Assembly (NCBI GenBank): GCA_007694915.1 | Contig: REEV01000066.1 | Span: 1 to 64,000, forward strand | Source: Cyanobium sp. PLM2.Bin73 | GTDB taxonomy: Bacteria; Cyanobacteriota; Cyanobacteriia; PCC-6307; Cyanobiaceae | Direction of reading: 5' to 3' | Length of the DNA stretch: 64,000 bases | Shown here: piece after piece, positions 16,984 through 25,873 of the stretch | Numbering within the stretch: position 1 is the stretch's first letter | Layout: every line of letters begins with the position of its first letter | The notes under the pieces: generated by a model | The model's database searches: none | The model's input: the letters and a program-made list of their open reading frames with translations, nothing else | Told to the model about the DNA's origin: nothing | Made by a program: the position numbers and the translations under genes

Positions 16984-18456
16984 GTGGTCAGCAAGGCCGG
17001 CGTCACCAGCAGACACGACGAATGGCTGCAGCTGCGGGCCATCCGCCAGCTGCTCCAGCAGCGCGGCGTGGGGGTGGTGCTGGGCCTGGCCCTCACCGGC
17101 CTGGCGGTGGCCACCACCGTGCTGGTGTTCACCCTCGGCATTGACGCCCTGGGCAGCTGGCGCATCCGCAGCCGGGAGCACGCTCCGGAGTGGCTGATGC
17201 TTCCCGCCATCGGCGCCGGCGGCGGCCTGCTGGCCGGCCTGCTGATCCAGACCCTGGCGCCGGCGGCCTCCGGGGCCGGTATCACCCAGGTGATGCTGTT
17301 TCTGCGCAAGCGGGGCGTGCCGATCGGCCTGCGCATCGCTTTGGTGAAACTGGTGGCCGGCATCCTGGCCATCGGCAGCGGCTTCCCCCTCGGCCCTTCC
17401 GGCCCCGCCATCCAGATGGGCAGCTCCATGGGCTGGAGCCTGGGCCGGCTGCTGCAGGCGCCGCGGCCGTTCGTGCGCCTGCTGGTGGCTGCCGGCGGCG
17501 GCGCCGGCATCACGGCCGTGTTCAGCGCCCCGATCGCCGGCTTCTTCTACACCCTGGAAGCGCTGCTGCGCGGCGGCCGGCCGGTGGTGATGCTGATCGT
17601 GCTCACGCTCACCTTCTGGACCGACATCTGGGCCGATCTGCTGGGGCTGGCCGGCCTGGGGATGGACAGCACGAGTCTGATCGTGAGCGGCGAACTGCAG
17701 CTCAAGCGCGCGGTCTTCGTGTACGTGCAGGTGCTGCCGATCGATCTGCTGCTGCTGTTCGGCCTGGGCGGGCTGGTGGCCGTGGCGGGAGAGGCCTACT
17801 GCCGTTTTCTGCTCAGCCTGCAGCGGCTCAGCAACCGCTGGCACAGTTCCCTGGCCCTGAAGCTGACCGTGGCCGGCGCCCTGCTGGGGCTGGTGGATGC
17901 CTTCCTGCCCGAGATCTTCATCAACAACGCCGGCGTGCGCCTGGCGGTGGCCAGCGGCGAGGTGGACGTGGCCATGGCCATCAGCGTCACCGTGGTGCTG
18001 TTCGTCACCACCGCCCTGGCCGCGGCGGTGGGGGCGCCCGGGGGGCTGTTCGCACCCATGCTCAGCCTCGGCGGCGCCCTCGGCCTGGTGGCGGTGCAGC
18101 TGGTGGAGCTGGTGGGCATCAAGGCCCCCAACACCGCGGTGTTCGCCGGCATGGGGGCTTTTCTCACCGCCACCGCCCGCACACCGATCACCGCCCTGTT
18201 TCTGGTGTTCGCCCTCAGCAAGCAGTGGCTGCTGCTCAAGCCTGTGCTGAGCGCCTGCCTGGGCAGCTTCCTGGTGGCGCGGCTGCTGGCCAGCGAGTCG
18301 CTATTCGAGCGGCTGATCCAGCTGGCGCCCCCCGGCCATCAGGGCTGGGCCGGCGCAGCCCCCACTCCCGATCCGGCGCCCAGCTCGGTGCCGCTGCGGC
18401 CACGGCTGGGGGATGCCAACGCCGCTGGAGCAGGCCCCGCGAAGGGTCAGGCCTGA
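16984..18456 (+). CDS. ClC-family anion channel/transporter lacking gating glutamates
   Basis: A 490-residue membrane protein with the full ClC helix set. The selectivity loop reads ASGAGITQV. The GxGxP loop that normally holds the gating Glu reads GPSGP, with Ser139 in its place. The internal proton-path Glu pair after FSAPIAGFFYTLEALL keeps only the first Glu (Glu192); Ala193 replaces the second. In E. coli ClC the equivalents are Glu148 and Glu203. Loss of both predicts passive anion conduction rather than H+/Cl- exchange. GPxGP resembles the plant plastid CLC-e/f branch. The C-terminal tail lacks CBS domains. GTG start, 7 bases after acnB. Confidence 0.9.
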   Translation: MVSKAGVTSRHDEWLQLRAIRQLLQQRGVGVVLGLALTGLAVATTVLVFTLGIDALGSWRIRSREHAPEWLMLPAIGAGGGLLAGLLIQTLAPAASGAGITQVMLFLRKRGVPIGLRIALVKLVAGILAIGSGFPLGPSGPAIQMGSSMGWSLGRLLQAPRPFVRLLVAAGGGAGITAVFSAPIAGFFYTLEALLRGGRPVVMLIVLTLTFWTDIWADLLGLAGLGMDSTSLIVSGELQLKRAVFVYVQVLPIDLLLLFGLGGLVAVAGEAYCRFLLSLQRLSNRWHSSLALKLTVAGALLGLVDAFLPEIFINNAGVRLAVASGEVDVAMAISVTVVLFVTTALAAAVGAPGGLFAPMLSLGGALGLVAVQLVELVGIKAPNTAVFAGMGAFLTATARTPITALFLVFALSKQWLLLKPVLSACLGSFLVARLLASESLFERLIQLAPPGHQGWAGAAPTPDPAPSSVPLRPRLGDANAAGAGPAKGQA

Positions 18457-18533
18457 AGGGGCGGGCGGGCCCCCGGCCATGGGCAGCCCTGGTATCCAGG
18501 GCTACATTACCTACGATCTAATCAAGCATCGTG

Positions 18534-19001
18534 ATGACTGCACAACACCCCCGCCGCTGGCGCAGCGGCCGCTTTATCGGCGCCGCCATGGCTCTGACGG
18601 TGGCCGGTGGGCTCACCCTCAGTGGCTGCCAGCAGGCCAAGCAGACGGTGGACGATGCCGCCACCGGTGTGGGCGATGCCGCCCAGGACGCCGCCACGGC
18701 CACCGGCCAGGCCGCCCTGACCGCGGCTGTCAATCCCGTCCTCGATCAGCTCAAGAAAGGCCAGGCACAGGTGGAGGACGGCAATCTCGAAACCGCCGCG
18801 GTCACCATGGGCGGCTTCAAGTCGCTCTGGGACCGCTCCGCCCCGGTGATCCGCCCCCTGGCCGGTGACAAGTGGCCCGGGATTGAGTCGGCCGCCAACA
18901 GCGTGGTCAGCACCTTCGACGGCGGCACTCCGGCAGCGGGTGCCGCCAGCTCGGCGATCAGCGGCCTCATCGGTCCCCTCAGCGGCCTGATCGGTCAGTA
19001 G
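18534..19001 (+). CDS. Small lipoprotein of unknown function
   Basis: A 155-residue protein. A basic n-region and hydrophobic stretch end in the lipobox LSGC with lipidated Cys32, so it is exported and membrane-anchored. The mature part starts with an Ala/Asp/Thr-rich helix (VDDAATGVGDAAQDAATATGQ). It continues with a QAQVEDGNLETAAVTMGGFKSLWDRSAPVIRPLAG segment, which gives predicted amphipathic helices, and ends in a Gly/Ser/Ile-rich tail. No named domain is recognised. GTG 18531 is an alternative start. An AT-richer promoter-like stretch precedes it (18501-18525). Confidence 0.75.
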   Translation: MTAQHPRRWRSGRFIGAAMALTVAGGLTLSGCQQAKQTVDDAATGVGDAAQDAATATGQAALTAAVNPVLDQLKKGQAQVEDGNLETAAVTMGGFKSLWDRSAPVIRPLAGDKWPGIESAANSVVSTFDGGTPAAGAASSAISGLIGPLSGLIGQ

Positions 19002-19082
19002 GCCTGCCCTGGGTGACACGCTGGGGGCGACGCTGCCCCCAGCCGAGCCCTGGATCAGGAAACCCTGCTGTTTGAGCCTGCC

Positions 19083-20708
19083 GTGCCCCAGGCCGGGGCG
19101 CTGCGCACCGTGCTGGCCTTCCCCAGCACCTATTCGGTGGGCATCACCAGCCTGGGCTACCAGGTGGTGTGGGCCACATTGGCCCAGCGGCCCGATGTGG
19201 ACGTTCGCCGCCTGTTCACCGACCAGAGCGATCCGCCCCACCGCAGCCTTGATCTGTTCGGCCTGTCCCTGAGCTGGGAGCTCGACGGGCCGGTGCTGCT
19301 GGAGCTGCTGGAGCGCCAGCGCATTCCCCTGTGGAGCCACGACCGGGGCGACAGCGACCCGATCGTGTTCGGCGGTGGCCCGGTGCTCACCGCCAACCCC
19401 GAGCCCCTGGCGCCCTTCTTCGACGTGGTGCTGCTGGGCGATGGCGAACTGCTGCTGCCCGCCTTCCTCGATGCCCTGCAGGCCTGCCGCGACGCTCCCC
19501 GCCCCGAGCGCCTGCGCCAGCTGGCCCGGGTGCCGGGCGTGTACGTGCCCAGCCTCTACGCCCCCCGCTATGGCTCCGAGGGCGAGCTGCTGGCCGTGGC
19601 ACCCACAGAGCCGGGCATCCCGGCCACCGTGGCCAAACAGACCTGGCGAGGCAACACCCTCAGCCATTCCGCGGTGATCACCCCGGCGGCGGCCTGGCCG
19701 TCGATCCACATGGTGGAGGTTGTGCGCAGCTGCCCGGAGCTGTGCCGCTTCTGCCTGGCCAGCTACCTCACCCTGCCCTTCCGCACCCCCAGCCTCGACG
19801 ACGGCCTGATCCCGGCGGTGGAGAAGGGGCTGGCCGCCACCCAGCGCCTGGGCCTGCTGGGGGCATCGGTCACCCAGCACCCCCAGTTCGCCGAGCTGCT
19901 GGCCTGGCTGGATCAGGACCGCTTCGACGGCACACGCGTCAGCGTGAGCTCGGTGCGGGCCGCCACGGTGACGCCGGAGCTGGGCCGGATCCTGGCCAGA
20001 CGGGGCAGCCGGTCGCTCACGATCGCCATCGAGAGCGGCAGCGAGCGCATGCGCCAGGTGGTGAACAAGAAGCTCGCCACCGAGGAGATCTATGCAGCGG
20101 CCCGCTACGCCAAGGAGGGGGGGCTCACGGGCCTGAAGCTCTACGGGATGGTGGGCCTGCCCAGCGAAGAGGAGGCCGACGTGGAGGCCACCGCCGCCCT
20201 GCTGCTGGCTCTGAAGAAAGCCACGCCGGGCCTGCGGCTGTCGCTGGGGGTGAGCACCTTTGTGCCCAAGGCCCACACCCCCTTCCAATGGCAGGGGGTG
20301 CGGCCCGAGGCCGACAAGCGCCTGAAACTGCTGGCCAAGCGCCTCAAACCCAAGGGCATCGAGCTGCGGCCCGAGAGCTATGGCTGGAGCGTGATCCAGG
20401 CCCTGATCTCCCGCAGCGACCGGCGCCTGGCGCCGGTGATCGCCGCCGCCCGCGGCCGCCACGAGAGCCTGGGGGGCTGGAAGCAGGCCTACCGGGCCGT
20501 GCTGGCCGGCAAGCACGATACGGCGCCGTCCCGCAGCGCGGACACTCAACTGCCCCCGCCGCCCCCCTGGGAGGAGGTGATCCACGCCACCTGGAGCCCG
20601 GAGCGGGTGCTGCCCTGGCAGCACCTGGAGGGGCCGCTGCCCCCGTCAACCCTGCTCAGGCACGCCCAGGTAGCGCTGGCGGCAGGCGGCCCCACGGCGG
20701 CGGCCTGA
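19083..20708 (+). CDS. Radical SAM protein with B12-binding-like N-terminus
   Basis: A 541-residue protein. The N-terminal half (LAFPSTYSVGITSLGYQVVW, then a DLFGLSLSWELD strand and VFGGGPVLTANPEP) resembles B12-binding radical SAM enzymes of the TIGR03960 type. The iron-sulfur motif is CPELCRFC (Cys217, Cys221, Cys224; CX3CX2C). IAIESGSERMRQVVNKKL and YGMVGLPSEEEADVEA are standard radical SAM barrel segments. The substrate is unknown. The same frame is open upstream to about 19038 and reads LDQETLLFEPAV, which looks homologous, so a non-AUG start near 19050 is likely. Confidence 0.88.
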   Translation: MPQAGALRTVLAFPSTYSVGITSLGYQVVWATLAQRPDVDVRRLFTDQSDPPHRSLDLFGLSLSWELDGPVLLELLERQRIPLWSHDRGDSDPIVFGGGPVLTANPEPLAPFFDVVLLGDGELLLPAFLDALQACRDAPRPERLRQLARVPGVYVPSLYAPRYGSEGELLAVAPTEPGIPATVAKQTWRGNTLSHSAVITPAAAWPSIHMVEVVRSCPELCRFCLASYLTLPFRTPSLDDGLIPAVEKGLAATQRLGLLGASVTQHPQFAELLAWLDQDRFDGTRVSVSSVRAATVTPELGRILARRGSRSLTIAIESGSERMRQVVNKKLATEEIYAAARYAKEGGLTGLKLYGMVGLPSEEEADVEATAALLLALKKATPGLRLSLGVSTFVPKAHTPFQWQGVRPEADKRLKLLAKRLKPKGIELRPESYGWSVIQALISRSDRRLAPVIAAARGRHESLGGWKQAYRAVLAGKHDTAPSRSADTQLPPPPPWEEVIHATWSPERVLPWQHLEGPLPPSTLLRHAQVALAAGGPTAAA

Positions 20709-20711
20709 GCC

Positions 20712-21608
20712 TCAGTCGAACACGGCCGTTCGGCCCCGATACACCATCACCTGACGGCGCAGATGCAGGCGCAGGGCCCGGGCCAGGGCCAGACGCTCGG
20801 TGTCGCGGCCCTTGCGGATCAGGTCGTCCACCTCATCGCGGTGGCTCACGTGCACGGTGGCCTGCTCGATGATCGGCCCGGCGTCGAGCTCTTCGGTCAC
20901 GTAGTGGGCCGTGGCACCGATCAGCTTCACCCCGCGCTCCCAGGCGCGGTGGTAGGGCTGGGCCCCCTGGAAGGCGGGCAGGAACGAGTGGTGGATGTTG
21001 ATCACACCATGGCCTGAGACGCCGGCGCCGCCTTCGGGGCGGCCGGCGGCGTGGAAGCGCTCGAGAAAATCGCCGCTGAGCACCTGCATGTACTTGGCCA
21101 GCACCACCAGCTCGATGCCGTGCTCGGCCAGCAGCCGCAGCTGCTCGGCCTCCACCTCCGCCTTGGTGGCGGGGCTCACGGGCAGATGCACGTAGGTGGC
21201 CCCGAAGTCCTCGGCGGTGGCCTGCAGCTGCGGGTGATTCGACACCACCAATGGCACGCGCATCGGCAGCTCGCCGGCGCGGGTGCGCCAGAGCAGGTCC
21301 ACCAGGCAGTGGTCCTGACGGCTCACGAAGATCGCCACCCGGGGCAGCTCATCGGAGAAGTGCACCTGGCCCTCGCCGCCAAGGCGCTCGGCCAGGGCTG
21401 CCACGGCCGGGGCGATCGCCGCCCGCGGCAGCCCGAAGCCCTCCAGCTGCCATTCGATGCGACTGAGGAAGAGGCCGGCACCGGCGTCGGTGTGGTGATC
21501 AGCGTGACGGATGTTGCCCCCGTTGGCCGCCACCCAGCCCGAGAGCTCACTCACCAGGGCCGGCCGGTCGGGACAGATCACCTGGAGGATGGCGGTGGCA
21601 GGCGGCAT
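20712..21608 (-). CDS. purU: Formyltetrahydrofolate deformylase
   Basis: Hydrolyses 10-formyl-THF to THF and formate. It has 298 residues. An N-terminal ACT domain (AILQVICPDRPALVSELSGWVA) is followed by a formyltransferase-fold domain with INIHHSFLPAF, GATAHYVTEELDAGPIIEQ and LARALRLHL. The start ATG 21608 is where the family begins; the frame runs further up without homology. It ends four bases from the radical SAM stop on the opposite strand. The released formate can be used by PurT, encoded at 31757, for purine synthesis. Confidence 0.95.
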   Translation of the reverse strand: MPPATAILQVICPDRPALVSELSGWVAANGGNIRHADHHTDAGAGLFLSRIEWQLEGFGLPRAAIAPAVAALAERLGGEGQVHFSDELPRVAIFVSRQDHCLVDLLWRTRAGELPMRVPLVVSNHPQLQATAEDFGATYVHLPVSPATKAEVEAEQLRLLAEHGIELVVLAKYMQVLSGDFLERFHAAGRPEGGAGVSGHGVINIHHSFLPAFQGAQPYHRAWERGVKLIGATAHYVTEELDAGPIIEQATVHVSHRDEVDDLIRKGRDTERLALARALRLHLRRQVMVYRGRTAVFD

Positions 21609-21630
21609 CGCGGCAGGGGCCGGCAGGAGC

Positions 21631-21891
21631 TCAGAGCAAGTGCATGCGTAGCACCTCGCGGTTGGCGCGCCGCACCCGGGCACGGATGGTGGTGAGGCCG
21701 AGACGCTCGTGGGCCGCCACTCGGTGGCAGCCGTTGAAGCCCCACAGCTCCCCCTCCACCTCGAGCACGTCGATGGGCTCCTGTTGACCCTCGGCGGCGA
21801 TCGCCGCCGCCAGGGCGGCCACCTTGGCCTCATCGAGCACCCGCTCCAGGGGACGGCGGATGGCGGCCAGGGGCAGCACGGCTTCGCGCAT
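21631..21891 (-). CDS. srx: Sulfiredoxin
   Basis: An 86-residue enzyme that uses ATP to reduce over-oxidised (sulfinic) 2-Cys peroxiredoxin. The catalytic Cys55 lies in GFNGCHR, matching the F-x-G-C-H-R active site. IDVLEVEGELW precedes it and TTIRARVRRANREVLRMHLL ends the protein as in other sulfiredoxins. It has a ParB-like fold. It lies 22 bases upstream of purU on the same strand, and divergently from psbQ across about 127 bases, so a light- or peroxide-responsive control region may lie between. Confidence 0.93.
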   Translation of the reverse strand: MREAVLPLAAIRRPLERVLDEAKVAALAAAIAAEGQQEPIDVLEVEGELWGFNGCHRVAAHERLGLTTIRARVRRANREVLRMHLL

Positions 21892-22018
21892 CGATCTATC
21901 TCATACTCATTCCGTTTTAGCGCCCCTCAGCGGGGAGGTTGCGAGCGGCGACAACCCGACTCTCCAGGCACCGCAGCACCGATACAGTCAGCCCCTGCCA
22001 CTGCCGCTCCGCCCGACG

Positions 22019-22567
22019 ATGGCCCCTGCCCAGGTCTCAAGGCCGCTGCTCACTTCGCCGCTGCCCGCCTCGCCGCTCTCGCGGCCGCTGGCCGCCCTGC
22101 AGCAGCCCCTGCGCCGGCTGCTGTCGTTCGTGCTGGCGGCCATGCTCTGCGTCAGCCTCGCCGCCTGTGGCGGCAGCCAGGCCCAGCCGCCCAGCCTCAG
22201 CGCCGAGGACATCGCCTTCATCGAGCGCCAGGCGGAGGGCTTCCTGGCCGCCCGCGATCGCCTCCCCGAGCTGGCCGACCTGGTGAACCAGCGCGACTGG
22301 ACCTTCACCCGCAACCTCATCCACGGGCCGATGCAGGAGGTGGGCCGCCAGATGCTCTACATCAACCAGCGCCTGCTGCCCGACGACCAGCCGGAAGCCA
22401 AGCGCCTGGCCGAGCAGCTCAAGCGCTCCCTGGCCCAGCTCGATGAGGCCGCCCGCCTGCAGGACGCCGACGCTCTGCGCAAGACCTACATCTCCGTGGC
22501 CAGCGGCTTCGGCAAGTACGCCCAGATCCTGCCGGCCCAGGTGCAGGAAGATCTCAAGCAGGTCTGA
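22019..22567 (+). CDS. psbQ: Photosystem II lumenal lipoprotein PsbQ (CyanoQ)
   Basis: A 182-residue precursor. A signal sequence ends in LAAC with lipidated Cys50, and a four-helix domain follows. EDIAFIERQAEGFLAARDRLPEL, RDWTFTRNLIHGPMQEVGRQM and LRKTYISVASGFGKYAQILP correspond to CyanoQ helices. It binds the lumenal face of photosystem II near CP47 and stabilises the oxygen-evolving complex. ATG 22019 gives a long n-region of about 30 residues; the first Met nearer the hydrophobic core is at 22142. Its stop overlaps the 5' region of the following oxidase gene, so they may form an operon. Confidence 0.9.
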   Translation: MAPAQVSRPLLTSPLPASPLSRPLAALQQPLRRLLSFVLAAMLCVSLAACGGSQAQPPSLSAEDIAFIERQAEGFLAARDRLPELADLVNQRDWTFTRNLIHGPMQEVGRQMLYINQRLLPDDQPEAKRLAEQLKRSLAQLDEAARLQDADALRKTYISVASGFGKYAQILPAQVQEDLKQV

Positions 22568-22625
22568 CCGGCAGCCCCTGAGCGAACCCGGCCCGCCGCC
22601 GGCGCCCGTCAGGCCGGCTGATCCG

Positions 22626-23747
22626 GTGCTGCTGGTGGGGGCCGGCCTGGTGGGCCTGGCCTGCGCCTGGCAGCTGCAGCGCCGCGGCCATCCAGTGCTG
22701 CTGGTGGATCCCGCCATCGACGGACCGCCGGCCGTTGACGCGGGCAGCTGGGCCGCCCTGGGAGTGCTGATGGCCCAGGTGTTCCACCGCTCCAGCGGCC
22801 GGGGCTGGCGGCTGCGCCAGCGCAGCCACGCCCTCTGGCCCCAGTGGCTCGCCGCCCTCGAGGCCGAGGGTCATGGCGTGGCCCGGCGGGCAGGGCTGCT
22901 GCTGCTGGCCTCCAGCGCAGACGAGCTGGCCCGCCAGCAGCGGCTCGCCGCCGAGCGCCAGCGCCGCGGGGTGCCCCTCGACCTGTGGTCAGCCGAGCGG
23001 CTGCAGGGGCTGCGGCCCCAGCTGCCGGCCGCCGCCCTGGGCGGCCTGCACTCCCCCAGCGATGGCCAGCTGGATCCGGGCCAGGCCATGGCCGCCCTGC
23101 TGGCCAGCGCCCGCGCCGGGGGGCTCAACGTGCTCAGCGAAGCCGCCTGCCGGCTGGAACGCACCGGCCACGGAGCTGGCGGGGGCTGGCGCCTGATCGG
23201 CAGCACCGGCAGCCGCGTGGAGGCCCCCTGGCTGGTGCTCTGCGCCGGTGTGGCCACGGCGGCGCTGCTGGAGCGCCTGGGCCACAGCCTGCCGATGGAA
23301 CCGGTGCTGGGTCAGGCCCTGGAGCTGGAGCTGGAGGACGGGCTGGAGGAGGGGCTGGACAGCCTGCCCGCCTGGAGCCGCCCGCCGGGCGGCTGGCCCG
23401 GGGCGGTGCTGTGGCGCGGCATCAACCTGGTGCCCCGGCCCGACCTGCCGGGCGGGCGGCGGTGCTGGCTGGGGGCCACCCTGGAGCCGGGCCACCTGGC
23501 CGACCCGGCGGCCCTCAGGGATCTGCGCGGCTGGGCAGGGGCCGACCTCGGCTGGCTCAGCCGGGCCACCGTGATCCGCGCCTGGCAGGGCCAGCGCTGC
23601 CGGCCCTGCCGGCAGCCCGCGCCGGTGCTGGAGGTGCTGGAGCCGGGCCTGGTGGTGGCCAGCGGCCACTACCGCAACGGGGTGCTGCTGGCGCCGGCCA
23701 CGGCCGAGTGGGTGGCCGAGCGGATCGCCGCCGGCCGCGGGGCATGA
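22626..23747 (+). CDS. FAD-dependent D-amino-acid/glycine oxidase-like protein
   Basis: A 373-residue member of the DAO family (ThiO/glycine oxidase type). VLLVGAGLVGLACAWQLQRRG is the FAD-binding Rossmann motif at the very N-terminus. GGLHSPSDGQLDPGQAM and a C-terminal VASGHYRNGVLLAPAT are typical of ThiO proteins. ThiO makes dehydroglycine for the thiazole of thiamine, but related oxidases act on other amines; no other thi gene is in view. No ATG is available. GTG 22626 fits the fold; the frame is open upstream into psbQ, and a CTG near 22575 is possible. Confidence 0.82.
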   Translation: MLLVGAGLVGLACAWQLQRRGHPVLLVDPAIDGPPAVDAGSWAALGVLMAQVFHRSSGRGWRLRQRSHALWPQWLAALEAEGHGVARRAGLLLLASSADELARQQRLAAERQRRGVPLDLWSAERLQGLRPQLPAAALGGLHSPSDGQLDPGQAMAALLASARAGGLNVLSEAACRLERTGHGAGGGWRLIGSTGSRVEAPWLVLCAGVATAALLERLGHSLPMEPVLGQALELELEDGLEEGLDSLPAWSRPPGGWPGAVLWRGINLVPRPDLPGGRRCWLGATLEPGHLADPAALRDLRGWAGADLGWLSRATVIRAWQGQRCRPCRQPAPVLEVLEPGLVVASGHYRNGVLLAPATAEWVAERIAAGRGA

Positions 23748-23768
23748 AAAAGCCCCCGGGCGGGGGCT
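23747..23768 (-). terminator. Rho-independent terminator of dnaK
   Basis: AGCCCCC (23751-23757) pairs with GGGGGCT (23762-23768) over a 4-base loop. On the minus strand this GC stem is followed by five T (23747-23751), giving a classic intrinsic terminator about 50 bases after the dnaK stop. The + strand gene ends inside its edge. Confidence 0.85.
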
Positions 23769-23821
23769 GGGACGCATCGGGGACTGGCAGGCATCAGGGG
23801 CTGGATCAGCCGGCGGGAGGC

Positions 23822-25738
23822 TTACTTGCTCTCGGTGAATTCGGCGTCGATCACATCGTCGCTGCCGGCGCCGCCGGAGGCCTCGGCCCCGGCACCGTTG
23901 CCACCGGGGGCACCGGCGGCACTGGCATCGGCACCGGCCGCCTGCTGATAGACGGCGGCACCGGCGGCATAGAGGGCCTGCTGGAGGGTTTCCAGCTCGC
24001 TCTTGATGGTGTCGAAGTCCTCCTTCTGCAGCGCCTCCTTGAGCTTGGCGCTGGAGGCCTCCACCTTGCCCTTGTCCTCGGCACCCACCTTGTCACCCAG
24101 CTCACCGAGTTGCTTCTCGGCCTGGTAGATGAGGGTCTCGGCCTGGTTCTTGAGGTCGATGCGCTCGCGCTTCTCCTTGTCGGCGGAGGCGTTGGTCTCG
24201 GCGTCCTTCACCATCTTCTCCACCTCGTTTTCGCTGAGGGTGGAGGCGCCGGTGATCGAGATGCTCTGCTCCTTGCCGCTGCCCTTGTCCTTGGCGGTGA
24301 CGCTGAGGATGCCGTTGGCGTCAATGTCGAAGGTGACCTCGATCTGGGGCACGCCGCGGGGAGCCGGAGGGATGCCGTCGAGGCGGAAGGTGCCCAGCGA
24401 CTTGTTGTCGCTGGCCATCTCGCGCTCGCCCTGGAGCACGTGGATCTCCACGTTGGTCTGGCCATCCACCGCGGTGGAATACACCTCGGTTTTCTTGGTG
24501 GGGATGGTGGTGTTGCGGGTGATCATCTTGGTCATCACGCCACCCAGGGTCTCCACCCCGAGCGACAGCGGCGTGACGTCCAGCAGCAGGATGTCCTTCA
24601 CCTCACCGGCGAGCACACCGCCCTGGATGGCGGCGCCCACGGCCACCACTTCGTCGGGGTTGACGGTCTGGTTGGGGTCCTTGCCGGTGATCCGCTTCAC
24701 CAGCTCCAGCACCGCCGGGATGCGGGTGGAACCACCCACCATCACCACCTCGTCGAGCTCGGCCGAGGCGAGCTTGGCGTCCTTGAGGGCCTGCTCCACC
24801 GGCACACGGCAGCGGTCGATCAGGCTGGAGGCCAGCTCTTCGAACTTGGCTCGGGTGAGGGTGAGGTCGAGGTGCTTGGGGCCCTCGGGGGTGGCCGTGA
24901 TGAAGGGCAGGTTGATCTCGCTCTGGGTGGCGCTGGAGAGCTCGATCTTGGCCTTCTCGGCGGCCTCGGTGAGGCGCTGCAGGGCCTGCTTGTCCTGACG
25001 CAGATCGATGCCCTCGTTGGCCTTGAAGCTGTCAGCCAGGTGATCGACGATCACCTTGTCGAAGTCGTCACCGCCGAGGTGGGTGTCACCGGAGGTGGAG
25101 AGCACCTCGAACACGCCGTCGCCCACCTCCAGCACCGACACGTCGAAGGTGCCGCCGCCCAGGTCGAACACCAGGATGCGCTCGTTGCTCTTCTTGTCGA
25201 GGCCGTAGGCCAGGGCCGCGGCGGTGGGCTCGTTGATGATCCGCAGCACCTCGAGACCGGCGATCTTGCCGGCATCCTTGGTGGCCTGGCGCTGGGAGTC
25301 GTTGAAGTAGGCGGGCACGGTGATCACCGCCTGGGTGACGGTTTCACCGAGGTATTTGCCGGCGTCTTCGGCCAGCTTGCGCAGCACCTGGGCGCTCACC
25401 TCCTCGGGGGCGAACTGCTTGCCGAGCACCGGGCACTTCACCTTGACATTGGCACCGGATTTCTCAACCCCATAGCTCACTTCCTTCGACTCCTCGTTCA
25501 CCTCATCCACCCGGCGGCCGATGAAGCGCTTCACGGAATAGAAGGTGTTCTCCGTGTTCATCACCGCCTGACGCTTGGCGATCTGCCCCACCAGCTGATC
25601 CTGGTTCTTGGTGTAGGCCACCACCGAGGGGGTCGTGCGGAAGCCTTCGGCGTTGGCGATCACCGTGGGCTTGCCGCCCTCCATCACGGCCACACAGCTG
25701 TTCGTCGTGCCGAGATCGATGCCAACAACCTTGCCCAT
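23822..25738 (-). CDS. dnaK: Molecular chaperone DnaK (Hsp70)
   Basis: A 638-residue ATP-dependent chaperone. The N-terminal ATPase domain starts with [13 protein letters not shown] and contains [36 protein letters not shown] and [10 protein letters not shown]. The linker [15 protein letters not shown] leads to the substrate domain. The C-terminus is a Gly/Ala-rich tail ending DDVIDAEF, as in bacterial and cyanobacterial DnaK2-type proteins. No dnaJ or grpE lies next to it. It is divergent from aroE across about 135 bases; no CIRCE element was seen there. Confidence 0.98.
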   Translation of the reverse strand: MGKVVGIDLGTTNSCVAVMEGGKPTVIANAEGFRTTPSVVAYTKNQDQLVGQIAKRQAVMNTENTFYSVKRFIGRRVDEVNEESKEVSYGVEKSGANVKVKCPVLGKQFAPEEVSAQVLRKLAEDAGKYLGETVTQAVITVPAYFNDSQRQATKDAGKIAGLEVLRIINEPTAAALAYGLDKKSNERILVFDLGGGTFDVSVLEVGDGVFEVLSTSGDTHLGGDDFDKVIVDHLADSFKANEGIDLRQDKQALQRLTEAAEKAKIELSSATQSEINLPFITATPEGPKHLDLTLTRAKFEELASSLIDRCRVPVEQALKDAKLASAELDEVVMVGGSTRIPAVLELVKRITGKDPNQTVNPDEVVAVGAAIQGGVLAGEVKDILLLDVTPLSLGVETLGGVMTKMITRNTTIPTKKTEVYSTAVDGQTNVEIHVLQGEREMASDNKSLGTFRLDGIPPAPRGVPQIEVTFDIDANGILSVTAKDKGSGKEQSISITGASTLSENEVEKMVKDAETNASADKEKRERIDLKNQAETLIYQAEKQLGELGDKVGAEDKGKVEASSAKLKEALQKEDFDTIKSELETLQQALYAAGAAVYQQAAGADASAAGAPGGNGAGAEASGGAGSDDVIDAEFTESK

Positions 25739-25873
25739 GGGCCCTGTCCTCTCCTGGTGTATCTGAGATTTGATCTCTGCATCCTCAGCAGCGAGGGCCT
25801 GTGGGGGCGAGGTGTGGTTCCCGAACAGCTGCCGTACCGAGGCCTACGGTTCGGCCATCAGCGCCGCGCCCCC

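Noticed and set aside
25739-25873. CIRCE element controlling dnaK
   Set aside because: The TTAGCACTC-N9-GAGTGCTAA repeat is absent from the gap.
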